Positions 16,692 through 26,900 of a stretch of DNA of 64,000 nt are shown piece after piece. A model generated the notes under the pieces. It saw only the letters and a program-made list of their open reading frames with translations, did no database searches and was not told the origin of the DNA. Each line of letters begins with the position of its first letter. Positions within the stretch are counted from its first letter, which is position 1. The translations under genes were made by a program, and so were the position numbers. The stretch comes from Eubacterium sp. (GTDB lineage Bacteria; Bacillota; Clostridia; Lachnospirales; Lachnospiraceae): contig JAFWIO010000009.1 of NCBI GenBank assembly GCA_017514785.1, positions 1 through 64,000 on the forward strand. Direction: 5' to 3'.

Positions 16692-17597
16692 CTATTCGCC
16701 TTTGTTCTTAATTATTTTCTCTATTAACTTAGGGTCAAACTTGCCGCTCTTAATCATCTCTATCTCATACTTGTATGGAGGATAAGATTTCTTCTCATTT
16801 TCTGGATCCTTCACATAAGGAGTCTCCAAAATCTTTGGAACATCGGCAAACTCTTTCATATTGATAATGTTCATCAATGCGTCAAATCCAATATTTCCAA
16901 ATCCAAAGTTTTCATGTCTATCTTTGTGAGATTCAAACTCATTCTTGCTATCGTTTATATGGAACACTGCTATTTGATCTATTCCAATGACTTTGTCGAA
17001 CTGTTCAAAAACGCCGCTTGCATCATTTATAATGTCGTAGCCCGCATCGTGAGTGTGACAAGTATCAAAGCAAACGCGAAGTTTATCATTGTACTTTACG
17101 CCATCATAAATCATAGCGAGTTCCTCAAAAGTTCTACCTATCTCGGCTCCTTTGCCGGCCATAGTTTCAAGCGCTATGAAAACATCCGTATCTTTAGTTA
17201 AAACATTATTGATTCCCTGAACTATCTGCTTAACTCCAGCTTCCACTCCTGCTCCCACATGAGAACCAGGGTGAAGAACCATCACATTACTTCCCATAGC
17301 AGACGAGCGCTCAAGCTCTGATGCTAGAAATTGCTCTGCTATCTCGTAAGTCTCAGGTTTTATGGTATTTGCAAGGTTTATAATATATGGCGCATGAATA
17401 ATAATATCCTCTATGCCATTTTCCTTCATATATTCGTGAGCCTCGGGAATCCTAAGTTCACTTATATCTTTTCTTCTAGTGTTTTGTGGCGCACCAGTAT
17501 ATGCCATAAAGACATTTGCACCGTAACTTTTGGCTTCTTTGGCGGAGCCAAGTAACATTTCTTTTCCACTCATTCCAACGTGTGAGCCTAATTTCAT
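16692..17597 (-). CDS. nfo: deoxyribonuclease IV (AP endonuclease)
   Basis: A 301-residue endonuclease IV that cuts DNA at abasic sites in base excision repair. It has the trinuclear zinc site of the TIM-barrel family: [53 protein letters not shown], and [21 protein letters not shown] with the His residues in the expected order. Length is normal for the family. GGAGG lies 9 bases upstream of the ATG, and a TATAAT element with a poor -35 lies before it. The HAD gene follows directly. Confidence 0.95.
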   Translation of the reverse strand: MKLGSHVGMSGKEMLLGSAKEAKSYGANVFMAYTGAPQNTRRKDISELRIPEAHEYMKENGIEDIIIHAPYIINLANTIKPETYEIAEQFLASELERSSAMGSNVMVLHPGSHVGAGVEAGVKQIVQGINNVLTKDTDVFIALETMAGKGAEIGRTFEELAMIYDGVKYNDKLRVCFDTCHTHDAGYDIINDASGVFEQFDKVIGIDQIAVFHINDSKNEFESHKDRHENFGFGNIGFDALMNIINMKEFADVPKILETPYVKDPENEKKSYPPYKYEIEMIKSGKFDPKLIEKIIKNKGE

Positions 17598-17684
17598 ATC
17601 TTTTTCCTCCGTAAATCAACTAGGTATTATTATAGCATAGCGGGGGCTTTTTTGGTAAAATGTAAAAAGCGAAAGGATATGTAA

Positions 17685-18494
17685 ATGCGAATCGATAAAC
17701 AGTCAATCAGGCATAAAAATGTAGAAGAAATGTGTGATGCGCTAAATGAAAAATGTATGGCGCATGACGGCTTTTTAAATTACTCATTTTTAAAGGAATC
17801 TGAGTATGATTACAATCTGCCAGAGACTGAGAATCCTTACGCATATCTGATGTTTGATGATGCGGATGAATTGGTTGCATATCTAGGTTTTCTAAAGATA
17901 GATGCCAACAATATGCAAGTGTGTATGGCAGTTGACCCTAAGAGTCGCCGTCAAAGAATTGGTACAAACCTATTCTTAAGACTAGTTTCGGAGTTTGATT
18001 CATACTCCTACTCTGTATCGCTAGATCCAGATAATGAAATTGGAAAAGCATTTTTGGAAACACTAGGTTTTAACTTCGCCTCAAAAGAAATCTCTATGGA
18101 GCTTAGTGAGGGTGATTTCAAGTTTGATGCTAACCCTATTGAACTTAAAATAGAAAACGATGAGTCAAATGAGGAATTAAATGCTGATAGTGCTCCGCTA
18201 AAGATTACGGGCATTATAAACGAGGAGATAGATGACAAAACTGTAGAAAAGGAAATCGGATGGCTATATTTGATTAAAGATGAAAACAGTTTTTGTCTCT
18301 GCGATATAGAAGTAAATGAAGAATTCAGAGAAAAAGGTTACGGCAATAGACTTTTGCAGACCACACTAAAGGGTGCATTTAAGCACGCAGACAAGATTAT
18401 TCTTCATGTCACGAGCGATAACACTCCTGCTATTAAACTGTATGAAAAGAACGGTTTTAAGACATTAGAAACAATAGATATTTATGAAATATAA
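17685..18494 (+). CDS. tandem GNAT acetyltransferase
   Basis: A 269-residue protein with two GNAT modules. The first (about residues 50-135) has the loop RRQRIGTNLFL; the second (about 185-269) has REKGYGNRLLQ and ends with KLYEKNGFKTL. A stretch of acidic residues joins them. Tandem GNAT proteins often keep only one active half; both acetyl-CoA loops look intact here. The substrate is unknown. AAAGGA lies 9 bases before the ATG. It is a lone plus-strand gene facing lepB, with a shared terminator between them. Confidence 0.85.
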   Translation: MRIDKQSIRHKNVEEMCDALNEKCMAHDGFLNYSFLKESEYDYNLPETENPYAYLMFDDADELVAYLGFLKIDANNMQVCMAVDPKSRRQRIGTNLFLRLVSEFDSYSYSVSLDPDNEIGKAFLETLGFNFASKEISMELSEGDFKFDANPIELKIENDESNEELNADSAPLKITGIINEEIDDKTVEKEIGWLYLIKDENSFCLCDIEVNEEFREKGYGNRLLQTTLKGAFKHADKIILHVTSDNTPAIKLYEKNGFKTLETIDIYEI

Positions 18495-18520
18495 AAAGGA
18501 CATCTAATAGATGTCCTTTT
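18494..18520. terminator. bidirectional terminator between GNAT gene and lepB
   Basis: AAAAGGACATCT / AGATGTCCTTTT perfect 12-base stem with a three-base loop and an A/T-run on each side. It serves both converging genes. Confidence 0.9.
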
Positions 18521-18524
18521 ATTT

Positions 18525-19202
18525 TTAATAATCAGCTGTGTGAATAGCTTTTCTATTTGACCATGGCCAGTATACAAACTCAGCCTTCGCCAAAATTTTA
18601 TTTCTCTTAACGTATTTCTTATTCCAGAATCTACCGTCGTTAGAAACATTTCGGTTATCACCCAAACAGAAGTAAGAATCCTTTGGAACTTTGAATGGTT
18701 CATCGTAGTTGTTGCACTCGATCCAAGGTTCCTTTAAGTAGTCTTCCTTCAAAGGCTTCTTAGAGTCGTTGATATAAATCTTACCCTTCTTAATGTGAAC
18801 TGTCTCACCTGGAAGGCCAATCACTCTCTTAACGAAAGTCTCATCTTCGTTATCAGGGAATTTGAAAATAACAACCTCTCCACGCTCAGGCGCGCTGAAC
18901 CAAAAAGCGGTACGAAGTCCTATCATTCTGTCACCAGTGATAATAGTGTTTTCCATAGAACCACTAGGAACATTGGCGTTTATGATAATGAAGTTGTTAA
19001 TTACAACTGCTATCAAGATTGCGATAACAATTATTTTAACCCAACTGAAAATCTCTCGCGCAACTCTTTTCTTCTTTTCACTTTCATTAATTTCGATTAG
19101 ATCTTCTTCAATAGGTTCTTCCACTTGGTCAAAGTTTTCAACTTCTGTGGAATCTAACTTATCAATATTCTCATTTATTTCTTCGTTCTTAAATTCGTCC
19201 AT
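18525..19202 (-). CDS. lepB: signal peptidase I
   Basis: A 225-residue type I signal peptidase that removes signal peptides from exported proteins, of which this window has many. One transmembrane segment (IIVIAILIAVVINNF) is followed by the catalytic Ser82 in PSGSM and the general base Lys125 in FVKRVIGLPGE; the GDNR box is LGDNRNVSNDGRFWN. The first ~45 residues, before the membrane, are strikingly acidic (over a third Glu/Asp) and longer than in Bacillus SipS, which starts almost at the membrane. The gene lies 8 bases after rpoD and is co-transcribed with it. Confidence 0.95.
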   Translation of the reverse strand: MDEFKNEEINENIDKLDSTEVENFDQVEEPIEEDLIEINESEKKKRVAREIFSWVKIIVIAILIAVVINNFIIINANVPSGSMENTIITGDRMIGLRTAFWFSAPERGEVVIFKFPDNEDETFVKRVIGLPGETVHIKKGKIYINDSKKPLKEDYLKEPWIECNNYDEPFKVPKDSYFCLGDNRNVSNDGRFWNKKYVKRNKILAKAEFVYWPWSNRKAIHTADY

Positions 19203-19210
19203 TTTAACCT

Positions 19211-20785
19211 CTAGTCGTTCAAGAAGTCTTTAATCTTCTTACTTCTAACAGGATTACGTAGTTTTCTTAAAGCCTTTGCCTCGATCTGTCTGATACGCTC
19301 TCTTGTTACGTGGAATTCCTTGCCCACTTCTTCAAGTGTTCTAGGATGTCCATCGCGAAGTCCGAATCTTAAGATAATAACTTCTCTTTCTCTTTCTTTT
19401 AAATCATCCAACAATTCTGCAATGTGTCCTTTAAGCATTACTGACTCAATATTGCCCTCTGGAGTTACAGTATTATTATCTGCGACAAAATCGCCAAGGT
19501 TTGAATCGTCCTCTTCACCGATAGGTGTCTCAAGTGATGCAGGCTCTCTTGCGATCTGCATAATTTCCAGTACCTTGTCTTCTGTCATATCAAGTGCATT
19601 AGCTAATTCCTTTGTCGAAGGCTCATAGCCTAGTTCCAAAGTAAGCTTTCTCTGCATCTTTGACATACGATTTATAGTCTCAACCATATGCACTGGCACA
19701 CGGATTGTTCTAGCGTGGTCAGCCAACGCACGTGTAACTGACTGTCTAATCCACCATGTTGCATATGTACTTAGTTTGAATCCTTTATTATAGTCAAACT
19801 TTTCTACACCTTTAATAAGTCCGAGGTTACCTTCCTGAACTAAATCTAGGAAGCTCATTCCACGACCTGTATATCTCTTTGCAATACTAACTACTAGACG
19901 TAAGTTTGCCTCTACCAATTTCTCTTTGGCAGCCTTATCGCCCTTAGCCTTTCTCTTAGCAAGTTCCACTTCTTCTTCCGCCGTCAAAAGTGGTACTGTA
20001 CCAATCTCTTTTAGATACATACGAACAGGGTCTTCAGTACCTACGCCCTCTAGCAAGTCCACTGCATCTTTCTCTGCACTCTCGCTTTCAGACTTTTTAG
20101 TCTTGCCCTTCTTTTCCTCTTGCTCTTCGTCTGTCTCTACCATAGCAATATCTTCATCTGTAGGATCTTCTGTTCCTGCATCTGGAAGATCTGCCACTGA
20201 GATTTCAACCAATTCTTCTGACTCTTCCTCAGCGCCCTTTTTCTTAGATGTCTTCTTCTCATCAGCAGCTTTCTTAGCAGCCTTCTTTGAAGTAGTCTTC
20301 TTTGGCTCAGCCTTAGCAGTTTTCTTTGCTGTAGCTTTCTTAGCTGTAGTTTTCTTAGTCTCAGTTTTCTTAGTCTTCTTGGCTGTAGACTTTTTAGTCT
20401 CAGTCTTCTTTGCTGCAGCCTTTTTAGTCTCAGTCTTTTTAGTTTTCTTGGCTGTAGTCTTTTTAGTTGCCTTCTTTTCTGTCTTTTTAGCAGCTGTTTT
20501 CTTTGCAGACTTTTTGGCAGTAGCCTTTTTTGCTCCTGCTTTCTTATTACTTTTCTCTGCCTTTTTCTTAGCTGGCTTTTTCTTAGACAAGTTGGCAATT
20601 TGTTTTTCTGTGAGAACTTTCACACCACTATCGCGCAGTGTAGGAATAAGGTTCTCTTCCTGTTTGTCAGTAAGCTGAACAGCCCTAAAGAATACTTTGA
20701 TTTCTTCCTTAGATAGTCTGTTATCTTGTTTACTGGCTCTCTTGACTAGTCTCTCGATTTTCTTGTTAAAATCTTGTGTTTTCAA
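19211..20785 (-). CDS. rpoD: primary sigma factor RpoD with Lys/Ala-rich insert
   Basis: A 524-residue primary sigma factor. Residues 1-65 resemble region 1.1. Residues ~68-184 are an insert made almost wholly of Lys, Ala and Thr (AKKT repeats), followed by a Glu/Asp-rich stretch to ~230. Then come region 1.2 ([12 protein letters not shown]), region 2 ([28 protein letters not shown]), region 3 and region 4 ([20 protein letters not shown]). I set the start at the TTG at 20785 because AAGGAG lies 5 bases before it; the longer frame has no ribosome site. lepB follows 8 bases downstream. The usual dnaG neighbour is absent. Confidence 0.95.
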   Translation of the reverse strand: MKTQDFNKKIERLVKRASKQDNRLSKEEIKVFFRAVQLTDKQEENLIPTLRDSGVKVLTEKQIANLSKKKPAKKKAEKSNKKAGAKKATAKKSAKKTAAKKTEKKATKKTTAKKTKKTETKKAAAKKTETKKSTAKKTKKTETKKTTAKKATAKKTAKAEPKKTTSKKAAKKAADEKKTSKKKGAEEESEELVEISVADLPDAGTEDPTDEDIAMVETDEEQEEKKGKTKKSESESAEKDAVDLLEGVGTEDPVRMYLKEIGTVPLLTAEEEVELAKRKAKGDKAAKEKLVEANLRLVVSIAKRYTGRGMSFLDLVQEGNLGLIKGVEKFDYNKGFKLSTYATWWIRQSVTRALADHARTIRVPVHMVETINRMSKMQRKLTLELGYEPSTKELANALDMTEDKVLEIMQIAREPASLETPIGEEDDSNLGDFVADNNTVTPEGNIESVMLKGHIAELLDDLKEREREVIILRFGLRDGHPRTLEEVGKEFHVTRERIRQIEAKALRKLRNPVRSKKIKDFLND

Positions 20786-20856
20786 ATGAACTCCTTTCTC
20801 AACCAAAATTATGGCTGATGACTTTTGAATACACTCAGTCAAATATATATAATATC

Positions 20857-20885
20857 AAAAAAACCGGTCAGTTTCAACTGACCGG
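20857..20885 (-). terminator. terminator after the 138-residue membrane protein gene
   Basis: Minus strand CCGGTCAGTT / AACTGACCGG perfect ten-base stem followed by seven T residues. It separates this gene from rpoD. Confidence 0.92.
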
Positions 20886-20900
20886 CTCATTATTTTAAGT

Positions 20901-21317
20901 CTATTTATTTTTCTTTAAATCATCCGGACTTACGATTGGTGACCAACCTTCATCTTCTCCAGCATAAGAAGGCTTTCTAGTAACCTTCTCGCCCTTTTTA
21001 TTAGTAACAATCTCGCCCTTTTTATTTCTCTTATAAAGAACTTCTTTCTCATCTTTAGACTTAGTGCCTTCTTCTTTCACTTCGACGCCGTCCCATGCAG
21101 TCTCTGCCTGCTTTTTCTTCTTTTTATCGTCTTTTTTATCTTTGTCCGCTTTCTTTGTAACGGCCACTGTCTCGCTAGCAACAGGTTTCTTTACATTACT
21201 GTCAGACTTCCTAGTGCACAAAGCAATAACAACCACGGCTACAATCAAAACTACCACTACCGCGATTCCAATAACTATCTTTTTCTTTTCTTTGATTAAT
21301 TCCAAAAATGATTTCAT
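20901..21317 (-). CDS. small single-span membrane protein of unknown function
   Basis: A 138-residue protein. One strong transmembrane helix (residues ~13-34, mostly Val/Ile/Ala) follows a basic N-terminus, so the remainder is probably outside. The outer part is highly charged, with a Lys/Asp-rich stretch (KKADKDKKDDKKKKK) and a later segment with KKGEIVTNKKGEKVTRK, two short look-alike units. I recognise no domain. It follows the Cof-type HAD gene by 22 bases and has its own strong terminator, so the two may be co-transcribed. Confidence 0.7.
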   Translation of the reverse strand: MKSFLELIKEKKKIVIGIAVVVVLIVAVVVIALCTRKSDSNVKKPVASETVAVTKKADKDKKDDKKKKKQAETAWDGVEVKEEGTKSKDEKEVLYKRNKKGEIVTNKKGEKVTRKPSYAGEDEGWSPIVSPDDLKKNK

Positions 21318-21339
21318 AGCTTTTCTCCTTTAATCAAGT

Positions 21340-22143
21340 CTACTTGCAAACTGTCTCTTCTAAATCCTTAATCACTGCTGCTATCGCATGTTCAGTGTTT
21401 TTTACTGTAATTCTATCTGCGGCTTCTTTGACGCTGTCTAATGCGTTATCCACTGCATAACCAATATCAGCATATCTAAGCAATGTGATGTCATTTTCAT
21501 AGTCGCCCACACCCACTGTGGTGTGAATCTGCCCATTCAAATGCTTCTTCAAATGGTCCACTGCCACTCCTTTGCCGCTATCGAGCGATACATACTCTAA
21601 GCCTTCGTTCCAGCTTCTGTAAAACTGCAACTCATCGCCAAATGTCTCGAGCAAATCCGCCTTAATCTCCAGCGTCAAAGGCTCAGACTGCACCGTCAAA
21701 ACCTTATACATCTCATCCGGAAATGTATCAAATAAAGCATCTAATGTGCCATCATCTGCACTATGATCTTTTGCCTCATACTGCGCATTTATAGAAGTGT
21801 TTACTCCAAACGAATAATGCCAAACATCCGGATAATTCTTTTGCAAATATTTAAAAACTTTATGCACTGTAGCTTTGTCAGCCGGCCAAGTTTTTATTAT
21901 TTCATCTTTTTTTGTATCGTACAAAAGCGCACCGTTAAACGAAACAACCGGCGCATTTATCTTTACTTTGTCACTGAAGTGTTCCATAAATGATGGCGCA
22001 CGTCCCGTAGCCAAAGTAAACAATCCACCTTCGTCTTGAAAGTACTTTATCGCCTTTGCATTTTCATCAGACACTTTCCCCTGCTCGTAAGTGAGGGTGC
22101 TATCCACGTCTGAACATATTAAAAATCCGTCAAATTTTCCCAT
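21340..22143 (-). CDS. Cof-type HAD hydrolase
   Basis: A 267-residue HAD phosphatase of the Cof (IIB) subfamily. Motif I is SDVDSTLTYEQG: the usual DxDGT is DVDST, a Gly-to-Ser change. Motif II is LATGR, motif III Lys is in the region before VGVGDYENDI, and motif IV is VGDYENDITLL. The large C2 cap is in the middle. Such enzymes dephosphorylate sugar phosphates or cofactors such as FMN or PLP; the substrate is open. It lies between the PurF-like gene (74 bases upstream) and the small membrane protein gene. Confidence 0.85.
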   Translation of the reverse strand: MGKFDGFLICSDVDSTLTYEQGKVSDENAKAIKYFQDEGGLFTLATGRAPSFMEHFSDKVKINAPVVSFNGALLYDTKKDEIIKTWPADKATVHKVFKYLQKNYPDVWHYSFGVNTSINAQYEAKDHSADDGTLDALFDTFPDEMYKVLTVQSEPLTLEIKADLLETFGDELQFYRSWNEGLEYVSLDSGKGVAVDHLKKHLNGQIHTTVGVGDYENDITLLRYADIGYAVDNALDSVKEAADRITVKNTEHAIAAVIKDLEETVCK

Positions 22144-22217
22144 ATCAAATCACTTTTATTGTACAAAAGTTATATGTACAAATTGTGTTCAAATTCGCTA
22201 TTTTGGACGAAAATCGA

Positions 22218-23624
22218 TTATTCTCTACCGTCCCAGCAGTATGTACAAAGCTTATCTTTATCTATACCTACTGCATCTAACATATCATCTAGTCTGTTGA
22301 ATCTTAGAGATGTGAAGTTAAGTTCTTTTCTAATCTCCTCAACCATAGTAGCGTACTTCTCTGAATCTGGATCTACATACTCCTGCAAAATTTCATCAGT
22401 CACATTTCCATTTTCCAGTCTCTCAATCACACGTCTAGTGATAAGCTCCATCTCTGAAGATGAACGTGAGAAGTTTAGATACTTACATCCATATACAAGT
22501 GGTGGGCACGCAGGTCTAATATGAACTTCCTTTGCACCGCTCTCAAACAAGTACTCTGTAGTCTCTCTCATCTGAGTACCACGAACTATAGAGTCATCTA
22601 TCAACAACAAACTCTTGTCTTTAATCAAATCTTCTACTGCTAGCTGTTTCATTCTAGCAATCAAATCACGCTTACTCTGTATAGTTGGCATAAATGATCT
22701 AGACCATGTTGGTGTGTATTTGATAAATGGTCTAGAATATGGCACGCCAGATTCGTTGGCATATCCAACCGCGTGAGCAAGTCCTGAGTCAGGCACTCCA
22801 GCCACCACATCAGGCTTCACATTATCGCGCTTAGCCATTCTCTTACCACACTCATATCTCATCCACTCAACATTCACACCTTCGTATGAACTTGCTGGAT
22901 ATCCGTAGTAAATCCAAAGGAACGTACAAATCTTCATTTCCTTGCCTGGGTTAACCAATGTCACCACATTCTTTGGCGTCATCACTGCTATCTCACCAGG
23001 TCCTAATTCCTTGTAATCACTGTATCCAAGGTTCTTGTACGCAAAGTCCTCGAACGATGCACAAAAACCTACTTCATTTTTACCTATTGCAATAGGGGTT
23101 CTACCCATCTTATCTCTCGCTAGGTAAATTCCCTCTTTATTCATAATCATCATCGACAAAGAACCGTCCACCGCATCTAGTGCGTACTTAATTCCATCGA
23201 TAAAGTTATCTTTTTTATTAATAAGAGCGGCCACCAATTCAGTAGCATTAATTTCTCCAGTACTCATCTCTTGGAAATGAGCGTGGCCATCGTCAAAGAG
23301 CTCTTCTATCAACTCTTTTGTATTATTAATCTTACTAACTGTAGTAAGTGCGTATGCTCCGTGATGTGAACGGATAATCAAAGGTTGTGGCTCATAATCT
23401 GAAATACAGCCAATACCAAGATTACCTTTCATCTCTTGAACGTCTTTTTCAAACTTTGTTCTAAAAGGAGAGTTTTCAATATTATGGATAGCACGATCAA
23501 AACCGTTCTCTCCATGTACTGCCATACCTGCACGTCTAGTACCTAGATGTGAATGGTAGTCCACTCCAAAAAACAAATCAAAAACACAATCTTCTTTAGA
23601 TGCTACTGAAAAAAATCCACCCAT
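22218..23624 (-). CDS. PurF-like phosphoribosyltransferase lacking the glutaminase cysteine
   Basis: A 468-residue paralogue of PurF (3137-4531). The phosphoribosyltransferase half is well kept, with LLLIDDSIVRGT at 340-350, and Cys233, Cys380, Cys460 and Cys463 match the four Fe-S cysteines of the other copy. The N-terminal Ntn domain begins MGGFFSV where PurF has CGVFGI, so the nucleophile position is Gly and no propeptide is present. Glutamine hydrolysis by the usual route should be impossible. It may use ammonia, pair with another glutaminase, or be regulatory. A good AGAGGT-like site precedes the ATG. Similar MGGFF-type copies are, from memory, common in Lachnospiraceae. Confidence 0.85.
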   Translation of the reverse strand: MGGFFSVASKEDCVFDLFFGVDYHSHLGTRRAGMAVHGENGFDRAIHNIENSPFRTKFEKDVQEMKGNLGIGCISDYEPQPLIIRSHHGAYALTTVSKINNTKELIEELFDDGHAHFQEMSTGEINATELVAALINKKDNFIDGIKYALDAVDGSLSMMIMNKEGIYLARDKMGRTPIAIGKNEVGFCASFEDFAYKNLGYSDYKELGPGEIAVMTPKNVVTLVNPGKEMKICTFLWIYYGYPASSYEGVNVEWMRYECGKRMAKRDNVKPDVVAGVPDSGLAHAVGYANESGVPYSRPFIKYTPTWSRSFMPTIQSKRDLIARMKQLAVEDLIKDKSLLLIDDSIVRGTQMRETTEYLFESGAKEVHIRPACPPLVYGCKYLNFSRSSSEMELITRRVIERLENGNVTDEILQEYVDPDSEKYATMVEEIRKELNFTSLRFNRLDDMLDAVGIDKDKLCTYCWDGRE

Positions 23625-23732
23625 TTTTTACCTCTTTCTTAATTCAATCAAACTTCCTCACAACGCCCATTATTATACCATTTTTAGCCCATTTATTAAA
23701 GGAATATACTAGCAAAAATCTATTTCTTCATT

Positions 23733-23770
23733 AAAAAAACTGTCTGCTTAAGTATCTTAAGCAGACAGTT
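23733..23770 (-). terminator. terminator after the 53-codon gene
   Basis: Minus strand AACTGTCTGCTTAAG and its perfect complement form a 15-base stem with a three-base loop, followed by seven T residues. One of the strongest terminators in the window. Confidence 0.92.
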
Positions 23771-23783
23771 AATAATTTTCTTA

Positions 23784-23945
23784 TTAGAATCCCATAGTGT
23801 CATATCCACCATTGAAACTGTCGAAATCATCAAATTCCCAGCCACCTTCATTACCACCAGGTACAACAGCCTCACTGGCAAGTATTAGGTCGAGGATTTC
23901 AAAATCCACAGCACATATATTCGGTTTTTTGTATTCTTTCTTCAT
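23784..23945 (-). CDS. small acidic protein (53 residues), unknown function
   Basis: An open frame with GAGGG 8 bases before its ATG and a very strong terminator 13 bases after its stop. The peptide starts MKKEYKKPNICAVDFEILD, continues with an ILASEAVVPGGNEGG stretch and ends in an acidic, Gly/Phe/Asp-rich tail (FDDFDSFNGGYDTMGF). The opening pattern (Lys-rich, YxKP, alternating hydrophobics, then D...LAS) recalls small proteins I have seen in gut Firmicutes and Bacteroides, of unknown role. The GG pairs and acidic tail would also fit a peptide precursor, but no maturation enzyme is nearby. It follows the first DUF6273 gene by 53 bases. Confidence 0.7.
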   Translation of the reverse strand: MKKEYKKPNICAVDFEILDLILASEAVVPGGNEGGWEFDDFDSFNGGYDTMGF

Positions 23946-23998
23946 AGTATTGTCCCTCATAACTATATGCCATGATTCTAATAATCATTATATCATAA

Positions 23999-26900
23999 CT
24001 ATTCTAGTATAGTGTAACTAGTTATCCATTCTTTTTGCCATGCAGTATATCCACCAGATTTCCATTTTGCACTCTTCATCAAGTTTTCTGCCACTTGCTT
24101 AGCAGATTTAACAAACAACGGAGTCTCTGAATCTGGATATATTACGGCTTTCTCTGAAGTACCTTCAAAGTGAACGATTACATAAGGTCTTGCAACATAC
24201 TCTCTAGCATAATTCTGCTGTTGCAACCTTGTAATACCTACAATATACATCTGAGGTTTAGATGTAAAATCTTGTTTGCCAAACTTAACATTATATAGTC
24301 TATGTCCTTCCACTTCCTCAGTGTCTATATCTATATTACCATCGTATACATCCACATAATCATCATAAGATGTTACTAAGGTACCATATTCAAATGCCTT
24401 CGAATGAATAGGATTTCCAGTTGGATTTGAAGTTGCATTAACAGTAGCTTTACAAGCAAACGCAAGTCCATGTGATTCGCCATTTACTAATCTAATAGCT
24501 GTTCCTGCTGGTTCAGCTGTAACACTTGCAAGTGTGGAGAAGTTTCTATCTCTGTTAATAGAGAATGTAGTTCCCTTCTCATAAACACTATCTGGATTAT
24601 CATCATCAATATATCCTATGCTAGTGCTATTGCTTCTCTTCTTAGTATTATCAACTGGTAATTCGTATGTGTTGCCTTCTTTAACTTTTTTATTAAGTTT
24701 ACCATCAATATATACATTATAGTATTTTGCTGGACCTGTAGTCTCACCATAAGAATTGATAGTTCCTGCATCGTCTATAGCGTTAGATCTAGCATCAACT
24801 CTAATCATTGGTCTAACACAACCATTACCATTAGGATATTGACCAGAGCCAGTTCCTGCATTACCATTAGGATTTTTTGCTTCATCTATATTTCCTGGAT
24901 AATCCGATCTACCACCAGAACCACCGTTCTTATCTCTAGACCAATAGATAGTAGCTCTATCATGATAATTATCATTTGGATCTATGATTGCCGTCTTACC
25001 CTTGTATTGCTTTTTATAAGTTTTAACATCTACACAGATTGGATACTGCGGACCTGGTTTTGGATTATCCATAGCAACTAAATCTGTACCATTTGACCTA
25101 CGACATCTTGCATATCCTTCTGCAGCAACAAATCCATATTCATCTTTCTTAGCATCAGAAAGGCTAAACAAAAATACATTATCCTTTGTTACTGTATTTG
25201 AAGAATTAGTAGGTGTATCTGTTTCCAAGATAGCAGCCTTTTCGTCTTCGTTAAATGCCCTATCATAGAATCCAGGATCACTTTCGGTTTGATTCGTAGA
25301 ATTGAGCCATTTTCTTAAAGAGCATGTTTCCCAAACATTTTTACCATTTTTATCAAACGGTCTAATATCAAGAGACTTATCCGACATCAATAGTAGCTCA
25401 TCATCAGTCGCCTGAAGAACTCTCCACTTAATAGGCTCTGTCTTAAATGTACGTGTGTCACCTTTGTAATCAACACAAGTGTAATCACCATCTGGATCTT
25501 CAGTTTGAGGATATCTTCCAAAGTATACTGTATCCCATCTTACTTTTTCAGCTTCTCTATCTTCCCATACAGGATTTCCATAGCCCTCATCATTAATTCT
25601 GATTAGTTTTCCTAAACTTCTTCTCTCTAATCCTTCAGAACCAACAACTAAAGCATTAACGCGAACCATATGAGTTCCCGCACTAAGATCTCCTAAATTA
25701 CACTCTATTACCTCTTGAGGATTATGAACATCATCCGTAATAGTTTGAACCAACTCATCATCTAAGAATAATTCATAGCTCTGTCCTGCACATGGATTAT
25801 CAAACTTAAACGACAATGTGTCAGCAGTCTGAACAACGTCATAAAGTTCTTTTATTTCTATACATAATGGGTCTTTTGAACGGATTACTGTATAGTTCCA
25901 TCCTAGCTGGTCACAAATATTATACGCGGCACTTTGATCTTCTACAGATACAAGGAAGTTTTCCGCCATTTCTACATCAGAAAATGCCTGCCCAGATATC
26001 TCTGTAACACTGTCAGCTATATACATATAGTATACATACGCACAGTCTTCAAAAGCATTATGAGTAATATTTGTTACTCCATCATCAATTATGATTGTAT
26101 TGATATCTTCATGATACTTATGCCATGGTGCTTCGAACTCTTCGTAATTACACATAGCACCTGTACCATAAATAGTTAATGTATTATTGCTATACTCATA
26201 GTATACATCTGAGTTATCATCACCACAGTATCCTGTTTCATCGCCGTTTGAACTAATAGTTCCTGCATAATGAACATACTCTGAGTTTTCATCTATCTTA
26301 ATAACAGGTCTAACACAGGCATTATTCTCAGGACCAGGTTTCTGTTTGATTGAACCATCAAAATCCACACGATACATATAATATGGATAAGTAGAGATAG
26401 ATTTAACTGTTCTTAACCACCAAATACCTGTATCTTCAAATGCGCCATATGAAGATGAAAGGATCTTACCAAAGATATTCGGCTGAACCGTCTTATCTTC
26501 TATGCCATCATTGAAACCTAAAGTATCCTTCTTATTTCTGTGCTCTCTGTGTGCATAATCTGTATTAACAGAACAGCGAGTGTTAGTTGCATTAGCTCCA
26601 CCTTTACCTGTTCCTTCAGATACATAATTATTTACAAATCCATATTTTGTATTAAGCGCTTCTTGCATAGACAAAATATAAACATAGTCTTGAGTATCTG
26701 GGCCCTGATCAAGATCTGGTTTTTCTAGTGATTTGTCTGCAGTTACAGTTGAAAGCGAAATATCTGCCTTCTCTGCTGTATTAAATGCTTCATTATAGAA
26801 ATCATCGTTAAGCCATGCTCTTAAATCACTATTAGCCCAAGTCAAATCTAAAGCGCCTGTTTCAGGATTTGTTTTTTCAACGTCTTGATTGTACTGAATA

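Noticed and set aside
20137..20598. 153-codon Lys/Arg/Leu-rich minus-strand frame inside rpoD
   Set aside because: A shifted frame of the same repeat; no start signal and no domain.
19926..20678. 250-codon plus-strand frame opposite rpoD
   Set aside because: It is the mirror of the Lys/Ala repeat: AAG/AAA codons read in reverse give Phe/Leu/Ser-rich nonsense. The sigma factor frame is certain.
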